From positions 1 to 7,973 of the forward strand of contig DAONFG010000080.1 in NCBI GenBank assembly GCA_035403465.1: a stretch of 7,973 nucleotides of DNA. The letters run 5' to 3'. The number at the start of each line of letters is the position of its first letter. The first letter of the stretch is position 1. This DNA comes from JAAYBQ01 sp035403465 (GTDB lineage Bacteria; Spirochaetota; UBA4802; UBA5550). The position numbers and the translations under genes are program-made. Below, one piece after another: positions 1 through 6,842 of the stretch. The notes below the pieces were generated by a model. That model saw only the letters and a list, made by a program, of their open reading frames with translations, searched no databases and had not been told where the DNA came from.

Positions 1-154
1 TAAAATTATTCTTGCATTTCCACTATTTTTTTTCCACTATAATTCCAGAAGAGCCGTTTTATTAAACCGCTAATGCTTTAACTGCTTTTTACTGAAACTT
101 ACTCGTATTAAAATGCCGAACTGAATTGTCACATATTCGCAGGTGTTGTGAATT
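1..154. other. Non-coding flank, downstream of the glycerate kinase gene
   Basis: This A+T-rich stretch lies beyond the stop codon of the minus-strand kinase gene. I find no convincing gene. I also find no strong G+C stem followed by a T-run on the minus strand, so the end of the transcript is not evident and may depend on Rho or lie outside the window. The only pattern is a short direct repeat at 17-40. Confidence 0.5.
17..40. repeat. Short 10-bp direct repeat, two copies 14 nt apart
   Basis: The decamer TTTCCACTAT occurs at 17-26 and again at 31-40, separated by four T residues. The two copies are identical. The stretch is A+T rich, so chance or slippage is a reasonable explanation. No function is inferred. 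Confidence 0.5.
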
Positions 155-1522
155 TTATACCACCAGCAGCACCTGTATATCACATACATTTGTGCCCGTG
201 GGACCTGTCTTTAAGAGGCCCCCTGCCTGTTCAAAGAAATGGTATGAATCGCTCGCTGTAATATACTTTTCAGGGTCAAGGCCCAGGTCCCTGGCGCGGT
301 TATAAATCTCCAGCGTTGCAAAAGCACCTGCTGCATCAGTTGGACCGTCGTTACCGTCAGTACCGGCAGAAATGAAAAATATTCTTTCAGCAAACCCCGG
401 CGACCTGCCCATGTCGTCCATGAACGAAAGCGCCATCTCCTGGTTGCGTCCGCCAAGGCCCGTTCCTTTAAGCGTTACAGTTGTTTCGCCCCCTGCAATT
501 ACACAAAGCGGCAGGCTCTTCCGGTCCCGCCACCTGCAGGCATCCCTGCCTATTGCTGCAAAGAAATGTGCGATCTCCCGCGCCTCGCCGGTAAGCACCG
601 ATGTAAGCACCAGTGTGCTGCACCCCAGTTTTTTTGCCTCATCTTCAGCCGCAAGGAGCGCGTGGTGGTTGGTGCCTATAAGTATATTAGTTGTGTTATT
701 AAATATCTCGCTGCCCGGCTTGGGCGTGTCAAGAATCTTTCCTTCGGCCCCTGCCCTGAAATGTTCCATTACCCCTTTCGGCAGTTTATCAGCCAGGGAG
801 TAACGTTCCACTATTTTCATGACATCGCTGAATGTTGTCGGATCAGGCACAGTTGCACCCGATGCTATCGCGTCAAGGTTGTCGCCCACAACATCTGAAA
901 GTATCAGGTTAAGTGAACGGGCCGGGTACATGATCTCGGCCAGCCTGCCCCCCTTGACGTTCGAAAGGTGTTTTCTTATGCAGTTGATCTCGTGTATGTC
1001 AGCTCCGCAAGCGAGTAGTATTTTTGATACTGACTGCTTCTCTTCAAGAGGAAGGCACTGCCCGCTCCCCGTGGTGCATGGCGAACACATGACTGCGGAT
1101 CCGCCGCCCGACACCAGGTTTATTATAAGGTCGTCTTTACCGGCTTTCTGTATAAAATCTATTATTGCACCTGCGGCCCTGACCGATCCCTCATCTGGAA
1201 CAGGGTGCCCCGCTTCCATGAGCGTTATGCGTTTCAACTTTTCAGTATGACCGTACTTAACAGCGATTATTCCGCTGTCGATCCTGTCACCAAGTATCTT
1301 CTCAAGCCCCAGTGCCATGCGGCTTGATGCCTTGCCCATGCCTGTAACAAGTATTTTCCCGTTTTTTTTCAGTTTTACAACGTGCTTCTCTGTCCCTGTA
1401 TCAATAACAAGGTCATTCCCTTTTAACCTTAACTGCTTTTCCATCATACCAACAGGGTCAACTCTTTGCAGCCCTGCCCTGAAAACTGATTCAAGAATTT
1501 CAACAGCTTTCTTTTCGTTCAC
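155..1522 (-). CDS. gckA: Glycerate 2-kinase, DUF4147/MOFRL family
   Basis: Likely a cytoplasmic ATP-dependent kinase that converts D-glycerate to 2-phosphoglycerate, feeding lower glycolysis. Homologues are often labelled hydroxypyruvate reductase TtuD, probably a legacy misannotation. At 455 residues the length is normal for the family. The N-terminal DUF4147 domain shows GMGKAS (61-66), NLVSGGGSA (135-143), the KHLSNVKGGRLA stretch (184-195) and LSDVVGDNLDAIASG (208-222). The C-terminal MOFRL domain shows AGGETTVTLKGTGLGGRNQE (343-362), SAGTDGNDGPTDAAG (385-399) and GPTGTNV (440-446). The start is GTG, which overlaps the TGA stop of the TPR gene as GTGA. It has a G-rich Shine-Dalgarno (AGGGGG, six bases upstream), and the first 27 residues fit the family's usual N-terminus, so I keep it over the internal ATGs at residues 26-27. 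Three cysteines (146, 149, 156) in a slightly extended loop are unusual. The family call is secure; D-glycerate as substrate is known for the family and is not proven here. Confidence 0.93.
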   Translation of the reverse strand: MNEKKAVEILESVFRAGLQRVDPVGMMEKQLRLKGNDLVIDTGTEKHVVKLKKNGKILVTGMGKASSRMALGLEKILGDRIDSGIIAVKYGHTEKLKRITLMEAGHPVPDEGSVRAAGAIIDFIQKAGKDDLIINLVSGGGSAVMCSPCTTGSGQCLPLEEKQSVSKILLACGADIHEINCIRKHLSNVKGGRLAEIMYPARSLNLILSDVVGDNLDAIASGATVPDPTTFSDVMKIVERYSLADKLPKGVMEHFRAGAEGKILDTPKPGSEIFNNTTNILIGTNHHALLAAEDEAKKLGCSTLVLTSVLTGEAREIAHFFAAIGRDACRWRDRKSLPLCVIAGGETTVTLKGTGLGGRNQEMALSFMDDMGRSPGFAERIFFISAGTDGNDGPTDAAGAFATLEIYNRARDLGLDPEKYITASDSYHFFEQAGGLLKTGPTGTNVCDIQVLLVV

Positions 1523-2196
1523 CGGCTTCCCCCTGTTTCGCTTATTTTATATTCAGACAACGCGAGGTTGCTTTTTATAATCGGGATATCAGCAAGCTCA
1601 AGAGCCTTTTTGAAACAGTCACGCGCCCTGTTATAATCTTTAACGTGGTTAAGAAGAACAGTCCCGGCACCATTAAGCGCCATGTAGCTTGACTTATCGT
1701 ATTCAGCTGCTTTCAGGTAAAGCTCAAGCGCATCATGGAACTTTCCGCCGGAAACAAGTTCCGCGCCCTTTTCTACAATCCGGCTGCTCTCAATTGCTTT
1801 AGCGTAGAGAGATTTATCTTTACAGATCATGATTCTTTTCCTGATAAAATTACGGGTGCTTTCATCACCGCCGCTCTTCTGCATAAGGGCAAGCGCCCTG
1901 CCGTATATTTTACCAGCCTTGTCCATGCTTCCTTCTATATAATAAAGGTCGCCAAGAATTCTTAAGTTAATCCCTGACTCGCCGTATATTTCAATTTCAC
2001 GCTTAATGTACCTTTCGGCTTCGCTGAATTTCTTCAGTGCGATACTGATGACTCCAAGGTTATGAAGAACACCTAAATTGTCGGGTTCCATGGCTTCAAG
2101 CTTTTTGTACCATTTTTCAGCCTTCAGAGAATTGCCTGCTGTCATATTGTTGAGTGCCATTCTTTCAATAAAACTTTTCCGGAAATTAAATAACAT
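1519..2196 (-). CDS. TPR-repeat protein, function unknown
   Basis: A 225-residue protein made almost wholly of tetratricopeptide-like helical hairpins. Probable repeats lie near residues 13-40, 44-71, 76-105, 142-168 and 171-201. Typical signatures are the A-x-x-W/Y-Y positions (AEKWYKKLEAMEPDN, 26-40), LGVLHNLGVISIALKKFSEAE (41-61) and GGKFHDALELYLKAAEYD (150-167). There is no signal peptide or membrane segment, so it should be cytoplasmic. TPR solenoids bind other proteins or peptides, and nothing catalytic is visible. The start ATG has a good AGGAG site seven bases upstream. The stop codon overlaps the GTG of the glycerate kinase gene, so the two are translationally coupled. The permease gene is 88 bp upstream with a terminator between. 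A role as scaffold or regulator for the neighbouring kinase is only inference from position. Confidence 0.88.
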   Translation of the reverse strand: MLFNFRKSFIERMALNNMTAGNSLKAEKWYKKLEAMEPDNLGVLHNLGVISIALKKFSEAERYIKREIEIYGESGINLRILGDLYYIEGSMDKAGKIYGRALALMQKSGGDESTRNFIRKRIMICKDKSLYAKAIESSRIVEKGAELVSGGKFHDALELYLKAAEYDKSSYMALNGAGTVLLNHVKDYNRARDCFKKALELADIPIIKSNLALSEYKISETGGSR

Positions 2197-2203
2197 TGAA
2201 CTT

Positions 2204-2208
2204 CTCCT
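2204..2208 (-). promoter_or_regulatory. Shine-Dalgarno of the TPR gene
   Basis: AGGAG on the minus strand, within AAAGGAGAAG, lies seven bases before the ATG at 2196. It fixes that start codon. I find no promoter between the upstream terminator and this site. Confidence 0.8.
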
Positions 2209-2238
2209 TTACGGTTTAACACATTTATCTTTACCTGT

Positions 2239-2267
2239 AAAAAGGGGCCGCGTTTACACGCAGCCCC
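2239..2267 (-). terminator. Rho-independent terminator after the permease gene
   Basis: Read on the minus strand, GGGGCTGCGT pairs with ACGCGGCCCC around the four-base loop GTAA. The stem is ten base pairs long with a single mismatch. Five T residues follow directly (2239-2243 on the plus strand read as A). It sits about 18 bases after the permease stop codon. The next gene on the same strand starts 42 bases further on, so this is an intra-cluster terminator, probably with some read-through. Confidence 0.82.
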
Positions 2268-2284
2268 GGAGATCATACTGCCGC

Positions 2285-3622
2285 TTATATAAAAATACTG
2301 ATTATGAAACATGCCGCAAAAGCAACACATCCCTCGATCGCGGTAGCAGATGTGTAGATCTTGTATGCCGTGTTGACAGGCATATTTGAAAACTGTGATA
2401 CGACCCAGAAGTAGGAGTCATTGGCATGTGAAACCACCATTGAACCCGCACCTATGACAACAGCCGTGAGTGCCGGGTCAAGTCCCAGCGGTCCAAGCGC
2501 AGGCGCAAGTATTGCCGATGTCGTGATGATCGCCACAGTTGATGAACCCTGTGCGGTCTTAAGCGCAGCCGCGATCATAAACGGCAGGAAAATTCCAAGA
2601 TTAAGGCCTCCCAGGTTTACCTTTATAAAGTCAACCATGGGTGACAGCTGAAGGATTTTCCCGAATGATCCTCCTGCAGCTGTTATTGCCAGGATTATGG
2701 CAGCATCCTTTATACCGTGTCCCATCCATACGTCAACAGCCGTGCCCAGTTCACTCTTTTTCACAAGAAAAAGACTTGTTATAACACCGAGCATAAGCGC
2801 TGTAACAGGGTCACCTATAAAATTGATAAAAGCAAACATCTTAGTCTCTTTCGCGCCAAACGGCATTGCAGGAAATGCCGAAACTGACTTGAGGAGTATA
2901 AGAAGTATGGGAAGCAGTAACGGCAAAAAGGACATAAACGTATTGGGCAGTTTCCCGTATTTCTGAATCAGGTGACTGTAACTCTCCTCAACTTCCGGTT
3001 TAATGTCGTATTTTTTACCGATAAAATTCGCCCATACCCATCCTGACAGGGCTGCTGGTACCGCGGCAATTAAACCGTAAAGAATAACTGTACCAAGGTC
3101 AGCACTCAACGCTGCTGCTGCAGCCAGGGGGCCCGGCGTAGGGGGAACCATGGTGTGTGTGGCATAGAGACCTGTTGCCAGTGCCACAGCCATAATTGAC
3201 ATGGACTTGCCCGTTTCAACCGACAGCGCCCTGTTAAGGGGAGTAAGAATAACATAACCCGAGTCGCAGAATACCGGTATTGATGTTATGTAACCGGCAA
3301 TGTTCATAGCGAGCGGCGCCTGGTTTTTGCCGACAATTTTAAGGATAGCCCTTGTCATTGCCAGTGCCGCACCTGTTTTCTCCAGGATATAGCCCATTAT
3401 GGTACCGGCAATGATAACTATACCTATACTGGCCAGTGTACTGCCAAAACCATCCTTAATCGCAGTTACAACCTGTACTGCGGGCATACCAATAGATAAA
3501 CCGTAAATGAAAGCAATCATAATAAGAACAACAAAGGCATTGATCTTCCATCTGCCCGTTGCGAAAATTATTATTACCACCGCAATGAGCAGAAGAATTA
3601 GTGATAGACCGCCTGAAATCAT
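2285..3622 (-). CDS. GntP-family gluconate/glycerate-type permease
   Basis: A 445-residue inner-membrane secondary transporter, expected to import a sugar acid by proton symport. It is hydrophobic throughout, with roughly a dozen candidate membrane segments; the first two are near residues 5-22 and 27-42. GntP-family hallmarks are the IPVFCDSGYVILTPLNRAL segment (115-133) and THTMVPPTPGPLAAAAAL (155-172). The length is usual for the family. The start ATG follows a full AGGAGGT ribosome binding site with a five-base gap. Known members carry gluconate, idonate, D-serine or related compounds, and specificity cannot be read from sequence. The glycerate kinase two genes downstream makes glycerate the best guess, with gluconate next. 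A terminator follows directly. The gene is divergent from the sensor kinase at 3801. Confidence 0.93.
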   Translation of the reverse strand: MISGGLSLILLLIAVVIIIFATGRWKINAFVVLIMIAFIYGLSIGMPAVQVVTAIKDGFGSTLASIGIVIIAGTIMGYILEKTGAALAMTRAILKIVGKNQAPLAMNIAGYITSIPVFCDSGYVILTPLNRALSVETGKSMSIMAVALATGLYATHTMVPPTPGPLAAAAALSADLGTVILYGLIAAVPAALSGWVWANFIGKKYDIKPEVEESYSHLIQKYGKLPNTFMSFLPLLLPILLILLKSVSAFPAMPFGAKETKMFAFINFIGDPVTALMLGVITSLFLVKKSELGTAVDVWMGHGIKDAAIILAITAAGGSFGKILQLSPMVDFIKVNLGGLNLGIFLPFMIAAALKTAQGSSTVAIITTSAILAPALGPLGLDPALTAVVIGAGSMVVSHANDSYFWVVSQFSNMPVNTAYKIYTSATAIEGCVAFAACFIISIFI

Positions 3623-3627
3623 AAATT

Positions 3628-3634
3628 ACCTCCT
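3628..3634 (-). promoter_or_regulatory. Strong Shine-Dalgarno of the permease gene
   Basis: A full AGGAGGT on the minus strand lies five bases before the ATG at 3622. It is the strongest ribosome binding site in the window and predicts efficient translation of the permease. Confidence 0.88.
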
Positions 3635-3725
3635 GTTTCTGCATTTGGATAAATATAAACAATATTCAGGAAATAAACAGAATAAGAGCAAAAAAAATTA
3701 ATTAAAATAATAAGCGCCATCAGTA

Positions 3726-3754
3726 TTGACATATACCTGTTTTATCAATATTAA
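3726..3754 (+). promoter_or_regulatory. Candidate sigma70 promoter of the hybrid sensor kinase gene
   Basis: A consensus -35 box, TTGACA (3726-3731), is followed after 17 bases by TATTAA (3749-3754), which matches four of six -10 positions. Transcription would start near 3761, giving a leader of about 40 bases before the ATG at 3801. The surrounding DNA is A+T rich, so the -10 is less certain than the -35. Confidence 0.55.
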
Positions 3755-3756
3755 TA

Positions 3757-3779
3757 TATTATCTCCTCCCGGGATAATA
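3757..3779. repeat. Inverted repeat in the sensor kinase leader, possible operator
   Basis: TATTATC (3757-3763) and GATAATA (3773-3779) form a perfect seven-base inverted repeat with a nine-base centre. With one bulged T it can extend by two G-C pairs, as an RNA hairpin. It covers the predicted transcription start of the kinase gene, a common place for a repressor site. No known regulator motif is recognised. Confidence 0.45.
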
Positions 3780-3800
3780 AACTTTTAAACAGGATTACTA

Positions 3801-6800
3801 ATGGATAAATCCAGCCTGGAATATAACCTGCTGCAGCTCATTAGCGAAATTTCCATGATTGACGATTTAAAAGAAATCACCGGTTGTTTTATAACCGCTC
3901 TGAACCTTCTGCGGCCCGAAGCATCTTTCAGCTTCAGTACAATTTTAATACCCGGCGCATCGGGCTGTATAGAGGTCAGGACACGACAGAACACATGCGG
4001 GTATCTGAACTATACACCAGGCGGAATCCCGGCTGAAGAGATAACAATACTTGATAACATCGCAGGCATGCTGGCCCTGGTAATCGAGAACCGTTCACAG
4101 GCAAAGCTGATTGATGAATATAAAAAATCCGGCAATACCCTTGAAAAGAACAGGGCACTTGAAAATCGCCTTTCAAGGATTGCCGAAGTCTCCCCTGCGG
4201 TTATATCCGAATACATATGGCATCCTGACGGGTCATTTAACTATCTTTATGTGAGTCCCGCAAGTGAGGATGTATTTGGAATCAGGCCTGACGAAATCAT
4301 AAACCAGCCTGATCTTCTGCTGCAAAGAGTTGACGCGAAACAGAGAGAGAATACCCGTGAATCCTCCCTGAGCTCCATCCGCGATCATGCTGTATTCAGT
4401 TTTGAAATAAAGTACCTTCATCCGGTTAAGGGCGAGATCTGGCTTCAGAGCCATGCATCCTGTGTGCCTGAAACTGGAGGATACCTGCACATATATGATT
4501 TCACCATAGACGGTACAGATCAGAAACGGGCAGAGGAAGCCCTGCGCGAATCAGAAGAACGCTACAGGGGCATTTTCGAAAATGCAGCAATAGGCATCTT
4601 CCTGGCTGCATTAGATGGAAGACTCACAAGCGTCAACCCTACACTGGCACGCATGCATGCATTTGAAAGTACCGGTGAAATGATTGAGCATACGGCTTCA
4701 GGATGGGCCCTGGCGGTCCATCCTGAAGAGGGAAAGATGTTTTTCGGCAAAGTCCTTGACGAAGGCGAATTCAATGGTTTTGAAATGGAGATGTACAGAA
4801 CTGACAGGAGCACTTTCTGGGTCTCTCTGGCCGCCCGCATAGTTAAGGATGCAAACGGAAACCCGCTTTACTTTGAGGGTATAGTTGAAGATATCACCAA
4901 ACGCAAACGGACCGAGCAGGACCTTCGTTCAAGGGACGAGCAGATGATGAGCATCGTTGAAAACACCGCGGAGATTATTCATATAATCGACCCCGGGGGG
5001 AACTTTATTTTTATTTCCCCTTCATGGGAACAATCCACCGGTTTTCCTGTATCCGAAACCGTGGGCAGAAGTTTTATTGATTATGTGCATCCTGAAGATG
5101 CTCCTGCATGTATTAAAGTTTTCAGGGATGTTCTTGAAACCGGTAAACCGCATAAAATAATGGAATTCAGGGTAAAGCATGCCTCCGGGAAATGGATTTG
5201 GTTCATTAACAGCGGTGTCGCAATTAAGGATGCAGATGGGAAGACTGTCAATTTCATGGGTATTTCCATGGATATCACTGAGCGGAAGCAGTCCGAGAAA
5301 GAGATCCTTCGTGAGCGCGACTTCAGCAGAGCTGTAATAAACAGCCTGCCGGGTTTATTTTACATAATAAATAGCGAAGGACGCTTTATCAGATGGAACA
5401 GGAACCTGAACACCGTTTCCGGTTATTCGGATGAAGAAATTTCACGGATATCAATACTTAATCTTGCGTCCCCGGAATATCAGCCCATTGCAAAAACTAT
5501 AGTTGAAGAAGTTTTAACCAAAGGCCATGTTGAAGGCGAAGCTTACCTCAAAGCCGCTGACGGGACAGTTAGACCATTCTTAACCAACGGGTCACTTTTT
5601 TATAACGATAACAAGCCATTTATAATCGGCGTATCATATGACATCAGCGACCGCAAACACCTTGAGGAACAGCTTATGCAGTCCCAGAAGATGGAGGCAG
5701 TGGGCCAGCTTGCAGGTGGCATGGCGCATGATTTTAACAACCTGCTGCAGGCCATACTTGGATATATAGAGCTTGTTCTAATGAAGATGCCGTCGTCGGA
5801 TCCTAATTATCCGCGGCTCTGCGAGGTAAAACGCGCAGGAGAACGGGCTTCTGTTCTTACACGCCAGATGCTGGCATTCAGCCGCAGGCAGGTGCTTCAG
5901 CTCTCCCTGATTGATATAAACGAAGTTATCGCTGACCTGATAAAAATGCTTAACCGCCTGCTGGGTGAGGACATTGAACTGGTTTTCAAACCCGGCAAAC
6001 ACGCTTCATCAGCAAAAGCAGACAGGAGCCAGATCGAACAGGTCCTTACCAACCTTTGCGTTAACGCGCGTGATGCCATGCCGGGCGGCGGCCGCCTGGT
6101 TATTGAAACATCGGATCTCTTTGCTGATGAGACTTTTGTCAACGGTCACGAGTGGGCAAAGCCCGGGCACTATATTTGCATCAGTGTCACCGATACGGGA
6201 TCAGGCATGGACAATAAAACCGTGAAGAAAATTTTTGAACCTTTTTTCACTACCAAGGAAAAGGGAAAGGGTACCGGTCTTGGGCTTGCAATGGTTTACG
6301 GAATAATACGCCAGCACCAGGGCATGGTGCAGGTATATAGTGAACCCGGCAGCGGAAGCTGTTTCAGAATCTACCTGCCGGCAGACAATACCGGGTTGAC
6401 AAGTGAAAACATCCAGGAGGAACATGCTGAAGCAGCCGGCGGCTCTGAAACCATTCTACTCGCGGAGGATGATAATCAGATCCGCGAACTTGCATGCGGC
6501 ATACTCGAAGAGGCAGGGTACATGGTGTTACCAGCGTCTGACGGACAGGAAGCATTTGAAATATTCCGGGAGAATTCAGACAGGATAAATCTTCTATTCC
6601 TGGATGTAATAATGCCCAGGCAGAGCGGCCGGGCCGTTTATGACAGGGCAAGGGAAATCAACCCGGTCATCAAATGCCTGTTCGCCAGCGGCTACAGCCG
6701 TGACGGACTGCATAACAATTATATACTCGACGAGGGCCTTCACCTTTTGCAGAAACCGTATACAAGGGATGCAATGCTCCTGGCGGTACGGCGGGTATTG

Positions 6801-6809
6801 GACGAATAA
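3801..6809 (+). CDS. Soluble PAS hybrid sensor histidine kinase with C-terminal receiver
   Basis: A 1002-residue two-component sensor. Domain order: a short GAF-like region (about 5-100); four PAS domains (about 125-240, 252-370, 380-498, 503-622), each ending in a PAC-type segment such as VEDITKRK (362-369), SMDITERK (489-496) or SYDISDRK (612-619); a HisKA dimerisation domain with GGMAHDFNN and phospho-acceptor His643; an ATPase domain with N-box N751/N755, G1 DTGSG (798-802), F-box EPFFTTKEKGKG (813-824) and G2 GTGLGLA (824-830); and a receiver domain (about 883-1000) with acidic D890/D891, acceptor Asp935, Ser963 and Lys985. All catalytic residues are present. There is no signal peptide, membrane segment or DNA-binding output, so it should sense internal signals and pass phosphate to a separate phosphotransfer protein or regulator. 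The start has AGGA six bases upstream. The signal is unknown. It is divergent from the permease gene, which may be a regulatory link or chance. Confidence 0.95.
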   Translation: MDKSSLEYNLLQLISEISMIDDLKEITGCFITALNLLRPEASFSFSTILIPGASGCIEVRTRQNTCGYLNYTPGGIPAEEITILDNIAGMLALVIENRSQAKLIDEYKKSGNTLEKNRALENRLSRIAEVSPAVISEYIWHPDGSFNYLYVSPASEDVFGIRPDEIINQPDLLLQRVDAKQRENTRESSLSSIRDHAVFSFEIKYLHPVKGEIWLQSHASCVPETGGYLHIYDFTIDGTDQKRAEEALRESEERYRGIFENAAIGIFLAALDGRLTSVNPTLARMHAFESTGEMIEHTASGWALAVHPEEGKMFFGKVLDEGEFNGFEMEMYRTDRSTFWVSLAARIVKDANGNPLYFEGIVEDITKRKRTEQDLRSRDEQMMSIVENTAEIIHIIDPGGNFIFISPSWEQSTGFPVSETVGRSFIDYVHPEDAPACIKVFRDVLETGKPHKIMEFRVKHASGKWIWFINSGVAIKDADGKTVNFMGISMDITERKQSEKEILRERDFSRAVINSLPGLFYIINSEGRFIRWNRNLNTVSGYSDEEISRISILNLASPEYQPIAKTIVEEVLTKGHVEGEAYLKAADGTVRPFLTNGSLFYNDNKPFIIGVSYDISDRKHLEEQLMQSQKMEAVGQLAGGMAHDFNNLLQAILGYIELVLMKMPSSDPNYPRLCEVKRAGERASVLTRQMLAFSRRQVLQLSLIDINEVIADLIKMLNRLLGEDIELVFKPGKHASSAKADRSQIEQVLTNLCVNARDAMPGGGRLVIETSDLFADETFVNGHEWAKPGHYICISVTDTGSGMDNKTVKKIFEPFFTTKEKGKGTGLGLAMVYGIIRQHQGMVQVYSEPGSGSCFRIYLPADNTGLTSENIQEEHAEAAGGSETILLAEDDNQIRELACGILEEAGYMVLPASDGQEAFEIFRENSDRINLLFLDVIMPRQSGRAVYDRAREINPVIKCLFASGYSRDGLHNNYILDEGLHLLQKPYTRDAMLLAVRRVLDE

Positions 6810-6842
6810 AGGCAGACCGGAAGTATCCCGTTAACCCTGACC

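Larger units (their letters stand above)
3623..3800. promoter_or_regulatory. Divergent intergenic region, permease / sensor kinase
   Basis: A 178-bp A+T-rich gap between two divergently read genes, so it must hold both promoters unless one gene is read from further away. On the plus side there is a plausible sigma70 promoter (listed separately). On the minus side no hexamer pair is convincing enough to call. The heptamer AAACAGG or its complement occurs three times (3632-3638, 3736-3742, 3787-3793). Two of these copies overlap the ribosome binding sites of the two genes. Confidence 0.7.

Noticed and set aside
51..70. Possible stem (GCCGTTT / AAACCGC) as terminator for the kinase gene.
   Set aside because: It has only a four-pair core with a C-C mismatch, and no T-run follows on the minus strand.
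372..1250. Plus-strand open frames of about 143 codons inside the kinase gene (372-803, 819-1250).
   Set aside because: They lie antisense to a kinase gene with clear family motifs throughout, and their translations resemble no known family.
2213..2241. Possible promoter for the TPR gene (TTTACA with TAAACC) and the nearby TTTAC-CT-GTAAA palindrome at 2230-2241.
   Set aside because: The -10 is poor, and transcription would start within the ribosome binding site at 2204-2208. The palindrome is short and overlaps the terminator T-run.
2142..2330. Minus-strand frame of 62 codons across the permease-TPR gap.
   Set aside because: It runs through the terminator and overlaps both flanking genes in another frame, with no plausible ribosome binding site or domain.
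6810..6842. Search for a shared terminator between the convergent sensor kinase and exported-protein genes.
   Set aside because: The 33-base gap has no stable stem and no T-run on either strand.
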